Shown: positions 8,993 through 17,990, numbered from the stretch's first letter. The stretch: 64,000 bases of DNA from Pseudomonadota bacterium (GCA_023431345.1 JAEYWK010000213.1:1-64000); one strand, 5' to 3'. Notes: a model not told the origin generated them from the letters alone. Translations and numbers: made by a program.

Positions 8993-10486
8993 ATGGCTGG
9001 CAAGGTCCTCATCGCCAACCGCGGCGAAATCGCGGTGCGTATCGTGCGCGCGCTCGACGAGCTGGGTCTGCCCTCGGTAGCGGTGTACACCGACGCCGAC
9101 CAGAACCCCGTCCATGCGCGGCGCGCCACCGAAGCGGTGCGCATCGGCGAAGGCCGCTCTGCCTACCTCGACCCTGAGCGCATCGTCGCGACGGCCCGCG
9201 CTGCTGGCGCTTGGGGCATCCACCCCGGATATGGCTTCCTCTCCGAGAGCGAGGAGCTGTGCGAGGCGTGTGAGCGCGCGGGGCTGGTCTTCATCGGCCC
9301 TCCCGCCCGAGCCATCTACGAGATGGGCGACAAGGCGCGCGCGCGAGCGCGCATGCAGGAAGCCGGTGTGCCGGTCGTGCCCGGTGGCCCTGCGCACGAC
9401 CTGGCCGAAGCCAAGCTCACCGCCAGCAAGGTCGGCTATCCCGTGCTGCTCAAGGCGACGGCGGGCGGCGGCGGCAAGGGCATGCGCCGCGTCGAAGGCG
9501 AAGCGGAGCTCGAGCGGGCTCTGGAGCGGACGCGCAGCGAAGCCGAAAAATCCTTCGGCGACGGCACCGTGTACATCGAGAAGGCCATCGACGGCGCGCG
9601 TCACGTCGAGGTGCAGGTGCTGGGTGACCGGCACGGTAACTTGGTGCACTTGCTCGAGCGGGACTGCTCGCTGCAGCGCAGGCATCAAAAAATCATCGAG
9701 GAAACGCCGTGCCCAGCGCTGGAAGAGACGACGCGCGCGGCGATGTGCCAGGTCGCGCTGACCGGCTCGCGCGCCATCGGCTACTACTCGGCAGGGACGT
9801 TCGAGTTCCTGCTCGGCCGCGATCAGAGCTTCTACTTTCTCGAGATGAACACGCGCCTGCAGGTCGAGCACCCGATCACCGAGCTCGTCACGGGCATCGA
9901 CTTGGTTCAGGAAATGGTGCGCATCGCCGATGGCGCGACGCTCGGCTTCGAGCGCGTGGAGCGGCGCAGCGTGGCGATCGAGGCGCGGGTCTACGCCGAG
10001 GCTCCCGAGCAAGGCTTCTTGCCCGCGCCGGGACGGATCGAGCTGCTCTCGGCGCCGGGCGGCCCCTTCGTGCGGGACGACAGCGGCGTGGTCAGCGGCT
10101 CCTGGGTGAGCCCAGATTTCGATCCGCTGCTCTCCAAGCTGTGCGCTTGGGCGCCGACGCGCGCGCTCGCTCTCGCGCGGCTCCAGCGGGCGCTCGCCGA
10201 ATACACCGTGCTCGGCGTCGCGACCAACCTCGACTTCTTGCAGCGCTTGCTCGCCCACCCGCGCGTGCTGGCCGGCGACTACGACACGACCTTCGTGGAG
10301 GCGCACGCCGCCGAGCTCTCCGCGCCCACCGCCAGCGACGACGAGAGCCTGCGCGAAGCCCTGCTCCTCACTGCGCTCGCGGTCGACTCCGACGCGCGCG
10401 CCTCCCGCGCCACGCGCGCCCACGAGGATTCTGCCGCTTCAGGCTGGCGTAACGCCCGCGCCGCTTCGGTCAGCCGCTTTCGTTAG
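8993..10486 (+). CDS. accC: biotin carboxylase subunit of an acyl-CoA carboxylase
   Basis: About 497 residues. The ATP-dependent carboxylation of biotin on a carrier protein is the first half-reaction of acetyl- or propionyl-CoA carboxylase. Diagnostic motifs: KVLIANRGEIAVRI, HPGYGFLSE, the glycine-rich ATP loop KATAGGGGKGMRRV, HVEVQVLGD, RRHQKIIEETP, and FLEMNTRLQVEHPITE. The ATG at 8993 is chosen because AGG lies about nine bases upstream and the conserved sequence starts at once; 8951 and 8984 are alternatives. The last ~50 residues exceed the usual AccC length. No biotin carrier or carboxyltransferase gene is adjacent, so the acyl-CoA specificity is open. Confidence 0.94.
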   Translation: MAGKVLIANRGEIAVRIVRALDELGLPSVAVYTDADQNPVHARRATEAVRIGEGRSAYLDPERIVATARAAGAWGIHPGYGFLSESEELCEACERAGLVFIGPPARAIYEMGDKARARARMQEAGVPVVPGGPAHDLAEAKLTASKVGYPVLLKATAGGGGKGMRRVEGEAELERALERTRSEAEKSFGDGTVYIEKAIDGARHVEVQVLGDRHGNLVHLLERDCSLQRRHQKIIEETPCPALEETTRAAMCQVALTGSRAIGYYSAGTFEFLLGRDQSFYFLEMNTRLQVEHPITELVTGIDLVQEMVRIADGATLGFERVERRSVAIEARVYAEAPEQGFLPAPGRIELLSAPGGPFVRDDSGVVSGSWVSPDFDPLLSKLCAWAPTRALALARLQRALAEYTVLGVATNLDFLQRLLAHPRVLAGDYDTTFVEAHAAELSAPTASDDESLREALLLTALAVDSDARASRATRAHEDSAASGWRNARAASVSRFR

Positions 10487-10507
10487 CTCGCAAAGCACGG
10501 CCGATCA

Positions 10508-10532
10508 CGCCGCCCCTCCCCCACGCGGCGGC
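10508..10532. terminator. weak candidate terminator hairpin
   Basis: GCCGCC (10509-10514) pairs with GGCGGC (10527-10532) over a 12-base C-rich loop, between the convergent carboxylase and sigma-factor genes. No T-tract follows, so the call is weak. Confidence 0.25.
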
Positions 10533-10585
10533 TCTGTTCGGCGCTAGCTCGTGAACTTCGTTGCCCCAGCAAACCGTTTGTCGCG

Positions 10586-11320
10586 CTAGCTGCTGGGCGT
10601 GACGCCGACGCGCGTGAGCACGCTGCGAACCACGTCGTTCAGCGTCGAGAGGTGCAGGCCGAACGCGCGCGACTCCGCGTCGTCGAAGCGCATCCCGAGC
10701 AGACGACGCACACGCAGGCGTCCTCGAAACGCCGCGAGCCTGACCGCCTCTTCATGGAGACCGAGCGCCTCCGCGGCTTCGGCAGGAGGCATCGCGTCGA
10801 GCACGCACAGCGTGAACGCGATACGGAACGACTCCGGCAGGGCATCCACGCCGTCCTCGAGCTGGCGCACCAAGTCTCGCTGACGATGGAAGCGTGCCTC
10901 TGGCGGAGGCGGCGTCGAGCCGCGGCGCAAGCTCTCGAGCGCGCCGTGCGTCGCGATGCGGCTCATCCAGTCGCCGAAGCGCAGGCGACGATCGTAGATG
11001 GAGAGGCTCTCGTAGCCGCGCACGAAGGCGGCGCGCACCACCTCTTCGGCCGCGACCGGGCTACCGACGATGCCGCGCGCGATGCGGTAGAGCTGCGCTG
11101 CCGTGCGGCGCATCAAGGTCTCGTAGTGCTCGCCCTCACCGCGGCTGACGCGGTCGACGAGCAGCTCGTCGCTCAGCAGGTCAGTGCCGGGGGACGACAA
11201 GACTTCTGGGCCGGCCAGGGCAGCGAGCTCTTGCACCTGCACTCGCGCTACCGTGAAGGAGCCGCTGCTGGGTCCGGAGCGGCTTTTGCGTTCGCGTTGC
11301 TGAGGCTTGGCCTCGCTCAT
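10586..11320 (-). CDS. ECF-type RNA polymerase sigma factor
   Basis: About 244 residues from the ATG at 11320, which has a strong Shine-Dalgarno (GAGAGGG) eight bases upstream. After a basic N-terminal extension of ~50 residues come sigma region 2 (HYETLMRRTAAQLYRIARGI, EEVVRAAFVRGYES, RFGDWMSRIATHGALESLRR) and region 4 (LPESFRIAFTLCVLDAMPPAEAAEALG). The tail after region 4 (ESRAFGLHLSTLNDVV) is longer than in minimal ECF factors. No anti-sigma gene is adjacent. The target promoters are unknown. Confidence 0.88.
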   Translation of the reverse strand: MSEAKPQQRERKSRSGPSSGSFTVARVQVQELAALAGPEVLSSPGTDLLSDELLVDRVSRGEGEHYETLMRRTAAQLYRIARGIVGSPVAAEEVVRAAFVRGYESLSIYDRRLRFGDWMSRIATHGALESLRRGSTPPPPEARFHRQRDLVRQLEDGVDALPESFRIAFTLCVLDAMPPAEAAEALGLHEEAVRLAAFRGRLRVRRLLGMRFDDAESRAFGLHLSTLNDVVRSVLTRVGVTPSS

Positions 11321-11662
11321 CAGGATTTCCCTCTCGAGCAGGACATCCCTGCTCGCCTGTTTTCCCGAACCTGAGTGTTTCGCCCAGGCGCCATTTCCGT
11401 TTACGGAAACAACTTCCTTTTTACCCCCGATAACGGCGTCGCGGGAGGCCGAAAGCGCGGCTGAGTCCGCTACTTCTGATCTGGCGTTAGCGGCTGTTGC
11501 GGCGTGCCACGTCGCCATGGCCCCCGGGTACCAAAGCGCCACGGTCTCTTGCTCGCACAGAGGTGCGCGGCGCTCTGTCCGCCTGCACGTACCTGCACGC
11601 GCCTGCACCCGCGCCTCAAGCATCAGAGTGTCATTGTTTTGACGCCGCGCGCGCGAGGCGGT
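11321..11662. other. 342-base gene-free region upstream of the ECF sigma gene
   Basis: It lies between the sigma gene (start 11320, minus) and the end of the large kinase gene (11663, minus). It includes a short AT-rich patch (CAACTTCCTTTTTACC, about 11409-11424) that may carry the sigma gene's promoter. The rest is GC-rich without a convincing coding frame. Some upstream frames continue the sigma ORF to 11623 but without protein-like composition. Confidence 0.4.
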
Positions 11663-14395
11663 TCACGACGCCCAGGCGCGGCGAGTATCGGCAAAGGCGC
11701 TAACTAAATCACCAGCACCGGATTCGCGCGCCACTGCTATGGCTTGGTCGATGTAGCCCATGGCTTCCGACGCCCGGCGGCGCCCGTGCGCGACGTGAGC
11801 CAGGGCCGAGAGGACGCGGGCTCGGTCGGTGCCGCTCGGGCCCGCGACGTCGAGCGCTTCCCGCAACACGCCCTCCGCATCGGCGAAGTTTCCGGCGCGC
11901 GTGAGGGACGCGCCGAGCTTGCGGCCGAAGATCAGGACGGCGCGTAGCGGGTCATCGAGCTCCCCTCGCGCGATCTCTTGGCGTGCGATCTCGAGCCCGC
12001 GGCGAAGGGCGAGCACCTCGGTCGCGGTGTCACCGCGGGCGGCGGCACGCTCCGCGACCTGCTCGAGCAGCAGCAGGGCCTGAAACGAGTCCCCGGCGTA
12101 ATAGGCGTGCTGCGCTCGCGCCTCGATCGGCGCGGACAAGCGCTCGCACGCGCGCAGCGCCCGACTGTGCAAGTCTTTCTTCACCGCCGCGGGGATGCCG
12201 AGCAGCACGATGTCGCGCAAGAGGGGGTGCGACGTCGAGACCCGGCCGTCGACGATCGCGATCATGCCGGTTCGGCGCAGCTCGGGCAACGTGCCCTCCA
12301 CGCTCTCGCCGCGCAAGATCTCCGAGGCAACCTCGGGCTTGATTTGGTCGCCCATGACCGCGAGCGCCTGCAGGGTGCGGCGCGCAGCCGGATCGAGCGT
12401 GTCGACCCGAAGGGCGATCAAATCGGCGAGGCGCGCGGGCGGATCGCTGCCGCCCTCTTGCGTGTAACGCAGCACCTGCTCCACGTACATCGGCAGCAGG
12501 CCGCGTCCGGTGTCGTCCGCGCGAGCCCCGCTGCGGCTCGGGCGCAAGAGCCGCATGACGGCCGGCGGCGGCAACCCGGGCAAGATGCGCGCGGCCGCTT
12601 CCGCGCCCCAGCCCGCCTCGAAGCCTGGCGTATGAGCGGCGAGGAACAGCGCCGAGAGCCGCGGCGGCTCGCCGAGGACATCCGCGAAGGCGTTGCGGCT
12701 CGGACCGTCGACGCGCTGCAGATCGTCGATCGCGAGCACGATCCGCCCCGACTTGGAGCGCTTCGCGGCCCGCGTCAGGGCCCAGCGTAGCGCCTCCGCC
12801 AAGCCCAGCCGTCGCTCTTGGGGCGAGCGAATGTCGTGACGCTTGGGGGAGTTGTCGAACAGCTCCGCCAGGCCGCCCTCGGCGTCGGGGCTGGCGTCCG
12901 CGAACGTGAGCTCGCTCCTCTCGATCTCCGACAAGCCCGCGAGCGACTCGATCGCCACGCGCAGCGCGTAGCCCGCGACCTCGGCGTGGTACGGGTCCGG
13001 CCCCGTACCCGCGACCAGATCCCCATCGGAGGCTGCGCGCAGAAGCAGCTCGCTGATCAGGCGCGTCTTGCCTGCGCCTTGCTCACCGATGAGGCGCGCC
13101 CCCATCAGGCCGCCGCGCACTTGCTGCCGCCTATCTTCGAGCCACGAGACGTCGTCGTCACGCGCGACGAGCGGCAGCGGCAGCGACGGGTGCGTGTGAT
13201 TCTCGGGCATCACGCTCCTGGCCGGCAGGCGCACGCCGCACTCGAGGCAGAATTTGGCCACCGGAACCTGATGGCCGCAGCCGGGGCACGCGAGCGTCAC
13301 GCCGCCCGCGAGCGACGGCGGCGGTAGCGAAAAGCGCTGCTCGGGGGGGACGCTCTCGGCGAGCGCCAGCGCGTTCTTCAGCGCGTCGGCGAACTCGATG
13401 GCGTCTTGGTACCGCTTGCGAGCATCTTTCGCGAGCGCCTTGTTCACCACCATCACGAGCGGCTCCGGGATCGTCCGCTCAGGGGCGACCTGGCGCGGAT
13501 CCGGCACGGGGATGGTCATGTGCATCATGACCACCTGCGTCGGGCTATCGGCCTCGAACGGCAGCCGCCCCGTCAGCAGCTGGAACAAGATGACGCCCAT
13601 GGCGTACAGATCGCTGCGGCCGTCGATCGGATCGCCGCGGCCCTGCTCGGGGGCCATGTAGTCGGGCGTACCGCAGACGATGCCGGGGCTGGTGACGCTC
13701 GGCCCTTGCGCGTCCGCGCGCAGCTTGGCCAAGCCGAAGTCGACCACCTTCACGAAGTCACCGCCGCGACGCAGCGGCTCCAAGATGATGTTTTCGGGCT
13801 TCAGGTCACGATGAACGATGCCCAAGTCGTGCGCTTCGCTCAGCGCCGCCAAAGTTTGGCGCAAGACGTCGACGATGCGCGAGAAAGCGAGCGGCCCTTC
13901 TTCGTAGGCCACGCGCGCCAAATCCTTGCCGCGCAAGAACTCCATCACCAGGTAAGGCTGGCCGTCGTCGGTGCGACCGAAGTCGAACACCGCGATGGAG
14001 TTCGGGTGGTTGAGCTGACTGGCGGCGCGCGCCTCGGTGATGAAGCGCAGCGCGGAGTTGTCGTCGGACAGCAGGTGGGGATGAATGATCTTCACCGCGA
14101 CCGTGCGCCCGAGCGCGCTCTGCTCGGCGCGGTAGACGCGGCCCATCCCGCCGACGCTGATCAAGTCGAGGATGTGATAGCCGCCGGGCAGCGTCTTGCC
14201 GACGAACTTGTCGTCCGTCGTCGACCCCATCGTGCCGATCGGGAAGCCGCACGCGGGACAGTATTGATGCTCACTCGCGCAGCCGGCACCGCAGTGGGGG
14301 CAAGTTCGAAGGGAGGGCTGGGCTTGAGCGTTCACCAAATGCTCCGAGGGCCCGGCCGAGGCGGCCGCGCCCAGATAAGACCGGAGAATGGCCAT
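11663..14395 (-). CDS. Ser/Thr protein kinase fused to zinc ribbons, an AAA-type ATPase and TPR-like repeats
   Basis: About 910 residues from the ATG at 14395. Residues 32-50 form a zinc ribbon (CPHCGAGC...YCPACG). A Hanks-type kinase follows at ~73-335, with the glycine loop ISVGGMGRVYRA, catalytic Lys102, HRDLKPEN at ~195-202, DFG at ~219-221 and the APE-like YMAPEQGRGD. A second zinc ribbon (CPGCGHQ...FCLECG) lies near 380. An ATPase module follows with Walker A GEQGAGKTRL and a Walker B-like stretch (RIVLAIDDLQRVDG). The C-terminal ~300 residues look like helical TPR repeats. This is a STAND-like signalling kinase; no transmembrane segment is evident. The frame reaches 14704 but the upstream part lacks protein-like composition. 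Confidence 0.9.
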   Translation of the reverse strand: MAILRSYLGAAASAGPSEHLVNAQAQPSLRTCPHCGAGCASEHQYCPACGFPIGTMGSTTDDKFVGKTLPGGYHILDLISVGGMGRVYRAEQSALGRTVAVKIIHPHLLSDDNSALRFITEARAASQLNHPNSIAVFDFGRTDDGQPYLVMEFLRGKDLARVAYEEGPLAFSRIVDVLRQTLAALSEAHDLGIVHRDLKPENIILEPLRRGGDFVKVVDFGLAKLRADAQGPSVTSPGIVCGTPDYMAPEQGRGDPIDGRSDLYAMGVILFQLLTGRLPFEADSPTQVVMMHMTIPVPDPRQVAPERTIPEPLVMVVNKALAKDARKRYQDAIEFADALKNALALAESVPPEQRFSLPPPSLAGGVTLACPGCGHQVPVAKFCLECGVRLPARSVMPENHTHPSLPLPLVARDDDVSWLEDRRQQVRGGLMGARLIGEQGAGKTRLISELLLRAASDGDLVAGTGPDPYHAEVAGYALRVAIESLAGLSEIERSELTFADASPDAEGGLAELFDNSPKRHDIRSPQERRLGLAEALRWALTRAAKRSKSGRIVLAIDDLQRVDGPSRNAFADVLGEPPRLSALFLAAHTPGFEAGWGAEAAARILPGLPPPAVMRLLRPSRSGARADDTGRGLLPMYVEQVLRYTQEGGSDPPARLADLIALRVDTLDPAARRTLQALAVMGDQIKPEVASEILRGESVEGTLPELRRTGMIAIVDGRVSTSHPLLRDIVLLGIPAAVKKDLHSRALRACERLSAPIEARAQHAYYAGDSFQALLLLEQVAERAAARGDTATEVLALRRGLEIARQEIARGELDDPLRAVLIFGRKLGASLTRAGNFADAEGVLREALDVAGPSGTDRARVLSALAHVAHGRRRASEAMGYIDQAIAVARESGAGDLVSAFADTRRAWAS

Positions 14396-14546
14396 TCTAT
14401 CCGAGGCAGTGCCGACCGCTAGCCCCCCGCACGAGAGGCGGCGGGCGGCGCTGCTTTGAGCCACGTTTTTCGAGGCCGGGGGCGCGCCCGCGGCTCGAGC
14501 GGCCAAAAGTGGTCCGATCTGCCGGCCGAGGGTAGGCTTGAGGGAT

Positions 14547-15581
14547 ATGGTCCCGGCTCGTGTCAGGCTCGGCGAGCTGCTCGTCGAGGCGCAGATTATT
14601 ACCCGAGAGCAGCTCGAAGACGTCCTGAACCTGCAAAAGCGGGATGGACGGCGGATCGGAACGCTGCTGGTGGACGCCGGCCTCGTCAGCGAGACGCAGG
14701 TCACTCAGATCCTCAGCCAGCAGCTGAGCGTGCCCTGGGTCTCCCTCTATCACATCGAATTTTCGCGCCAGCTCCTGAACTTGGTGAGCCAGGAGCTCGC
14801 CGAGCGCTATTGCCTGGTGCCGATCTTCGTGCGGAAGGTGCGCGGCCTCGGGCAAACACTGTACGTCGCCATGGACGACCCGAGCGACGAGCGCGCTCAG
14901 AGCGAGCTCAGTCAGTTCTCGGGTCTGCCCGTGCGCGCAATGATCGCCCCGCCCTCCGACATCCGCGCCGCTATTCGAGCCTACTACGGCCTCGGCAAAG
15001 ACGCGGCGTCGCTGTCCGAAGCCGTGGCCGAGGCCGAGGCCGAGCGTCGCCCCGCCGCGCCCGCGCCCGCGCCCGCCGCGGGTCAACCAGCAGCCGCTCC
15101 TGCAGCGGTCGCGCCTGCCTCACCTGCGGCCGCGCTGGCCTCACCTGCTCCTGCTCCGCCCGAGGCGGCGCCCGACGTGCGCGCTCCCGGCAGCGGCGAC
15201 AGCGACGACTCACCGGATAGCAGCCCCGAGATCGAGGCGCACGAGATCCCCATGCCCAAGCGCGGTAAGCAGCCGCGCATGGTGACGCTGACACTGCTCG
15301 ACGGCACGAAGGTCCATCTCCCCGCGAAGCCGAGCGCCCCGAGCAAGCCCCGCCTGCCGAGCGATCCCCCCGCGGCGGAAGCCAACCCTGCGCCCGCGGA
15401 GGGGCTCACGGCGCGCGACTTGTCGGCGGCCTTGCGCGCGGTGGCTCACGGCGCGGACGCCAGCGAAATTCTCGGGGGAAACGTGCGCTGGGAAGCGCTG
15501 TTCTCCGCGCTGCTCTCGCTGATGCTGAAGAAGCACCTCATCGCCGATTGGGAGTTCGTCGAAGAGTACAGGAAGGTGTAG
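14547..15581 (+). CDS. MshEN (GspE N-terminal) domain regulatory protein
   Basis: About 344 residues. Residues ~1-150 match the T2SS/T4P ATPase N-terminal (MshEN) domain: LGELLVEAQIITREQLEDVL, RRIGTLLVDAGLVSETQVTQIL, LSVPWVSL, CLVPIFVRK, LYVAMDDPSD, and SGLPVRAMIAPPSDIRAAIRAYYG. Members of this family can bind nucleotides or cyclic di-GMP. There is no ATPase domain; instead a long Pro/Ala linker leads to a C-terminal ~60-residue helical domain (FSALLSLMLKKHLIADWEFVEEY). It is divergent from the kinase at 11663-14395. The start could also be TTG 14538, which has a better-spaced GAGGG. Confidence 0.85.
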   Translation: MVPARVRLGELLVEAQIITREQLEDVLNLQKRDGRRIGTLLVDAGLVSETQVTQILSQQLSVPWVSLYHIEFSRQLLNLVSQELAERYCLVPIFVRKVRGLGQTLYVAMDDPSDERAQSELSQFSGLPVRAMIAPPSDIRAAIRAYYGLGKDAASLSEAVAEAEAERRPAAPAPAPAAGQPAAAPAAVAPASPAAALASPAPAPPEAAPDVRAPGSGDSDDSPDSSPEIEAHEIPMPKRGKQPRMVTLTLLDGTKVHLPAKPSAPSKPRLPSDPPAAEANPAPAEGLTARDLSAALRAVAHGADASEILGGNVRWEALFSALLSLMLKKHLIADWEFVEEYRKV

Positions 15582-15597
15582 CGAGGGCGGCCGGCGC

Positions 15598-16848
15598 TCA
15601 GGCCAGCGGCAGCGCCCGCGACAGCACGAGCTTGAGGTAGCGCCCTTCGAGGTGACCGGCCGCGTAAGGGTGGTCGACCGCGTGCGCCGCCTCGTGCACC
15701 ACCGTGAGGCGCTGCGACGCGCGGGCCGCGCCCTCGGCGAGAGTTTGCCGAAAGGCCTCGGGCGACACCTGCGCCGTGCAGCTCGCGGCCGCGTAGAGTC
15801 CGCCTGGCTCCAGCACCGACAGCGAGGCGGCGTGGAGCTTCTTGTACGCGCGCAGCGCGCCGAACAGCTCCGAGCGCGAGCTGGCGAAGCTGGGCGGATC
15901 GGCGATCACCATGTCCCAGCGCCGGCCCGCCGCGCGGGCGGCCGTCAAGAACTCGAACACGTCTTGCGCCACGCCTTCGTGTAGCTCCGGCGCGAGCCCG
16001 TTGTGGAGCACGTTGCGCGAAGCGGCCGCGATGGCGGGGGCGGCGATGTCGACGCTGGTGACGTGGGAGGCCCCGCCCGCCGCGCACGACACCGAAAAGC
16101 CGCCCGTGTACGAGAACAGGTTCAGGACGCGCTTACCGCGGCACAGCCCGCGCAAATAATGGCGGTTCTCCCGGTGGTCGAGGAACAGTCCCGTCTTCTG
16201 GCCCGCCTCGAAGTCGACCTCGTAGCGCAGGCCGTGCTCCCGCACCATCGCCACCTCGGGCAGCGGGGCGCCGCTCAGCGGGCGGAGCTCGGAAGCTCGA
16301 TCTTTGCGGCGCGTGACGCGCTCACACACGCTCACGACTTCGGGACGCGCCGCGAGCGCCGCCGCGACCCACGCCACCACTTGCCGCAGCGAGCTCGAAT
16401 AGCTGACGATGATGGCGAAGCCAGCGTACACGTCGACGACGACGCCGGGCACGCCGTCGCCTTCGCCGAAGAGCAAGCGAAAGGCGTCGGTCTCGGGCGG
16501 GAGCAGCCGCGTGCGCAGCTGCCAGGCTTCGTCGATGCGCGCCGCGATCCACGCCGCGTCTGGTCTCTGGCGCCGCGAGAAGACGCGCAGCGCGATGGGC
16601 GAGTCGGTGTCCCAAAGCGCGAACGCCTGGAAGCGACCGCTCGCGATGCGCACGAACGTGCCCGCTTCCGCGCGGAAGCGCGGGGGCACGTGATCGCGAT
16701 ACACCCAAGGGTGCCCACCGGCGAGGCGCCCCTCCAGCGAGTCGGGCAGCACCAGCAGCGACGGATCACGCTGAGGGACGTGCGAGGTCGAGGCAGGGGG
16801 CTCTGCGCCAGGCTTCGTATTGCCAGCGCGTCGCGAAGGCTTCTTCAC
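15598..16848 (-). CDS. class I SAM-dependent RNA methyltransferase, RlmI-like
   Basis: A 416-residue protein. An N-terminal PUA-like domain (LPDSLEGRLAGGHPWVYRDHV) precedes a Rossmann methyltransferase with the SAM motif LNLFSYTGGFSVSCAAGGA, acidic loop VTSVDIA, and catalytic-type motif IADPPSFA, as in the RlmI/YccW family that methylates cytosine-1962 of 23S rRNA. An extra N-terminal ~30 residues are Lys/Pro/Ser-rich. The GTG start overlaps the LacI gene's stop (GTGA). Confidence 0.92.
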   Translation of the reverse strand: MKKPSRRAGNTKPGAEPPASTSHVPQRDPSLLVLPDSLEGRLAGGHPWVYRDHVPPRFRAEAGTFVRIASGRFQAFALWDTDSPIALRVFSRRQRPDAAWIAARIDEAWQLRTRLLPPETDAFRLLFGEGDGVPGVVVDVYAGFAIIVSYSSSLRQVVAWVAAALAARPEVVSVCERVTRRKDRASELRPLSGAPLPEVAMVREHGLRYEVDFEAGQKTGLFLDHRENRHYLRGLCRGKRVLNLFSYTGGFSVSCAAGGASHVTSVDIAAPAIAAASRNVLHNGLAPELHEGVAQDVFEFLTAARAAGRRWDMVIADPPSFASSRSELFGALRAYKKLHAASLSVLEPGGLYAAASCTAQVSPEAFRQTLAEGAARASQRLTVVHEAAHAVDHPYAAGHLEGRYLKLVLSRALPLA

Positions 16849-17885
16849 GCCTTGCGATCCGGCGACGGACCCGTGCTCTGGCGGACGACGAGGTCCATCG
16901 GGAACTCGAGCACCGAACGATCTTGGGATTCACCGTTCATTTGTGCCATGAGCGAGCGGCAGGCCGCGGCGCCCATCGCGCGCATCTGCTGACGCACGGT
17001 GGTGAGGCCGGGCCAGAACAGGCTCGCGGCCGGCACATCGTCGTAGCCGACCACCGAGATGTCTCTGGGGATCATCACGCCGTGGTTCTGCAGCGTGCGC
17101 AAGAAGCCGAGCGCCATCACGTCGTTGGCGCAGACCACGGCCGTGGGCGCGCGGGGCCGCGGTGTCTTCACCCATTTTTCGGCGAAAGCGACGCCTTCCT
17201 GCAGGTGGTAACGCGAGGCGAACGTCATGTGCTGCGGCGGAATCTTCACGCGCCGCAGGGCCAAGCCCTCTTCCAGGCCCTGGGCGCGCTGGCGGCTGTC
17301 GAGCGAGTCTTCGGGACCGCCGAGGTACGCGATGCGACGATGACCGAGCTCGTACAAGTGCTCGGCGATCTCCCGGCCCGCGTCGACGTTGTTGCTGCGC
17401 AGCACGGCGCCGCCCTTGAAGCTCTCGTCCGGCGTGATGAGCGCTATCGACAGCTTGACCTTGCGCGCGGCCTCGACGAGCGCCTTCTCGCGCTTGCCGG
17501 GACGAGCGAAGATCAGACCGTCGACGCGGTGCTCCCGAATCCACGACGTGACGGTGGCAGAGTCGTACGTGCCGCGGAGCACGAGGCTGCCGACCAAGAG
17601 CGAGATGTGCTTCGACGTCAGCTCTTCCTCGATGCCGCCGAGGATCTGCGTGATCCACTCGTTTTGGCTGTCTTCCATGACCAAGCCGAACGAGCCGGCG
17701 CGGCCCAAGGAGAAATTGCGGGCCGTGGTCCACGGGGTGTAGCCCAGCTTTTGGATCACCTTGGCCACGCGGGCCCGAACCTCGGCGCTGGCATAGCCGC
17801 CGTTGATGACGCGCGAGACGGTGCTCTTGGAGACCTTGGCGTGCCTGGCGACTTCGGCGATGTCGGGGCGACGAGACGTATTCAC
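16845..17885 (-). CDS. LacI-family transcriptional regulator
   Basis: A 346-residue repressor-type protein. The N-terminal HTH (IAEVARHAKVSKSTVSRVIN) and hinge helix (LGYTPWTTARNFSLG) are classic LacI/GalR. The C-terminal periplasmic-binding-protein-like domain should bind a sugar or sugar derivative (HRRIAYLGGPEDS, AVVCANDVMALGFLRTL, DISVVGYDDVPAA). Two operator-like sites lie within 60 bases upstream, so autoregulation is likely. It is co-transcribed and coupled with an RNA methyltransferase rather than with a sugar operon. Confidence 0.94.
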   Translation of the reverse strand: MNTSRRPDIAEVARHAKVSKSTVSRVINGGYASAEVRARVAKVIQKLGYTPWTTARNFSLGRAGSFGLVMEDSQNEWITQILGGIEEELTSKHISLLVGSLVLRGTYDSATVTSWIREHRVDGLIFARPGKREKALVEAARKVKLSIALITPDESFKGGAVLRSNNVDAGREIAEHLYELGHRRIAYLGGPEDSLDSRQRAQGLEEGLALRRVKIPPQHMTFASRYHLQEGVAFAEKWVKTPRPRAPTAVVCANDVMALGFLRTLQNHGVMIPRDISVVGYDDVPAASLFWPGLTTVRQQMRAMGAAACRSLMAQMNGESQDRSVLEFPMDLVVRQSTGPSPDRKA

Positions 17886-17906
17886 CGCGCTAGCCTACTC
17901 ACAGAC

Positions 17907-17920
17907 TGGACGCGGTTCCA
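17907..17920. promoter_or_regulatory. LacI-type operator candidate (site 1)
   Basis: TGGACGCGGTTCCA fits the LacI/GalR operator pattern TGGAACCGGTTCCA, with central CG and two mismatches in the left half. It ends 22 bases above the LacI start at 17885, where binding would block transcription. The right half plus flank (CGGTTCCACAT) recurs at 39619-39629. Confidence 0.5.
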
Positions 17921-17923
17921 CAT

Positions 17924-17945
17924 AGTTCCACATCGAGCTGGAACT
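17924..17945. promoter_or_regulatory. second inverted repeat upstream of the LacI gene
   Basis: AGTTCCA (17924-17930) and TGGAACT (17939-17945) form a perfect 7-bp inverted repeat with an 8-base spacer, using the same TTCCA half-site as the neighbouring operator. It may be a second binding site or part of a composite one. Confidence 0.4.
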
Positions 17946-17971
17946 CACGTCACACGCCCCGCGCCGGCCGC

Positions 17972-17986
17972 CTTCGCCGGGCGAAG
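17972..17986 (-). terminator. candidate terminator after the TlpA gene
   Basis: CTTCG (17972-17976) pairs with CGAAG (17982-17986) over the loop CCGGG, five bases past the TlpA stop at 17991. No T-tract is present on the minus strand; weak. Confidence 0.25.
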
Positions 17987-17990
17987 CGCG

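Noticed and set aside
10566..10580. GCAAACCGTTTGT palindrome as an operator
   Set aside because: It lies between convergent genes at the end of the sigma gene and has no loop; no promoter is expected there.
11495..11510. TGGCAC on the minus strand as a sigma-54 -24 box for the ECF sigma gene
   Set aside because: The matching -12 position reads AACA, not TTGC, and the distance to the start is about 185 bases.
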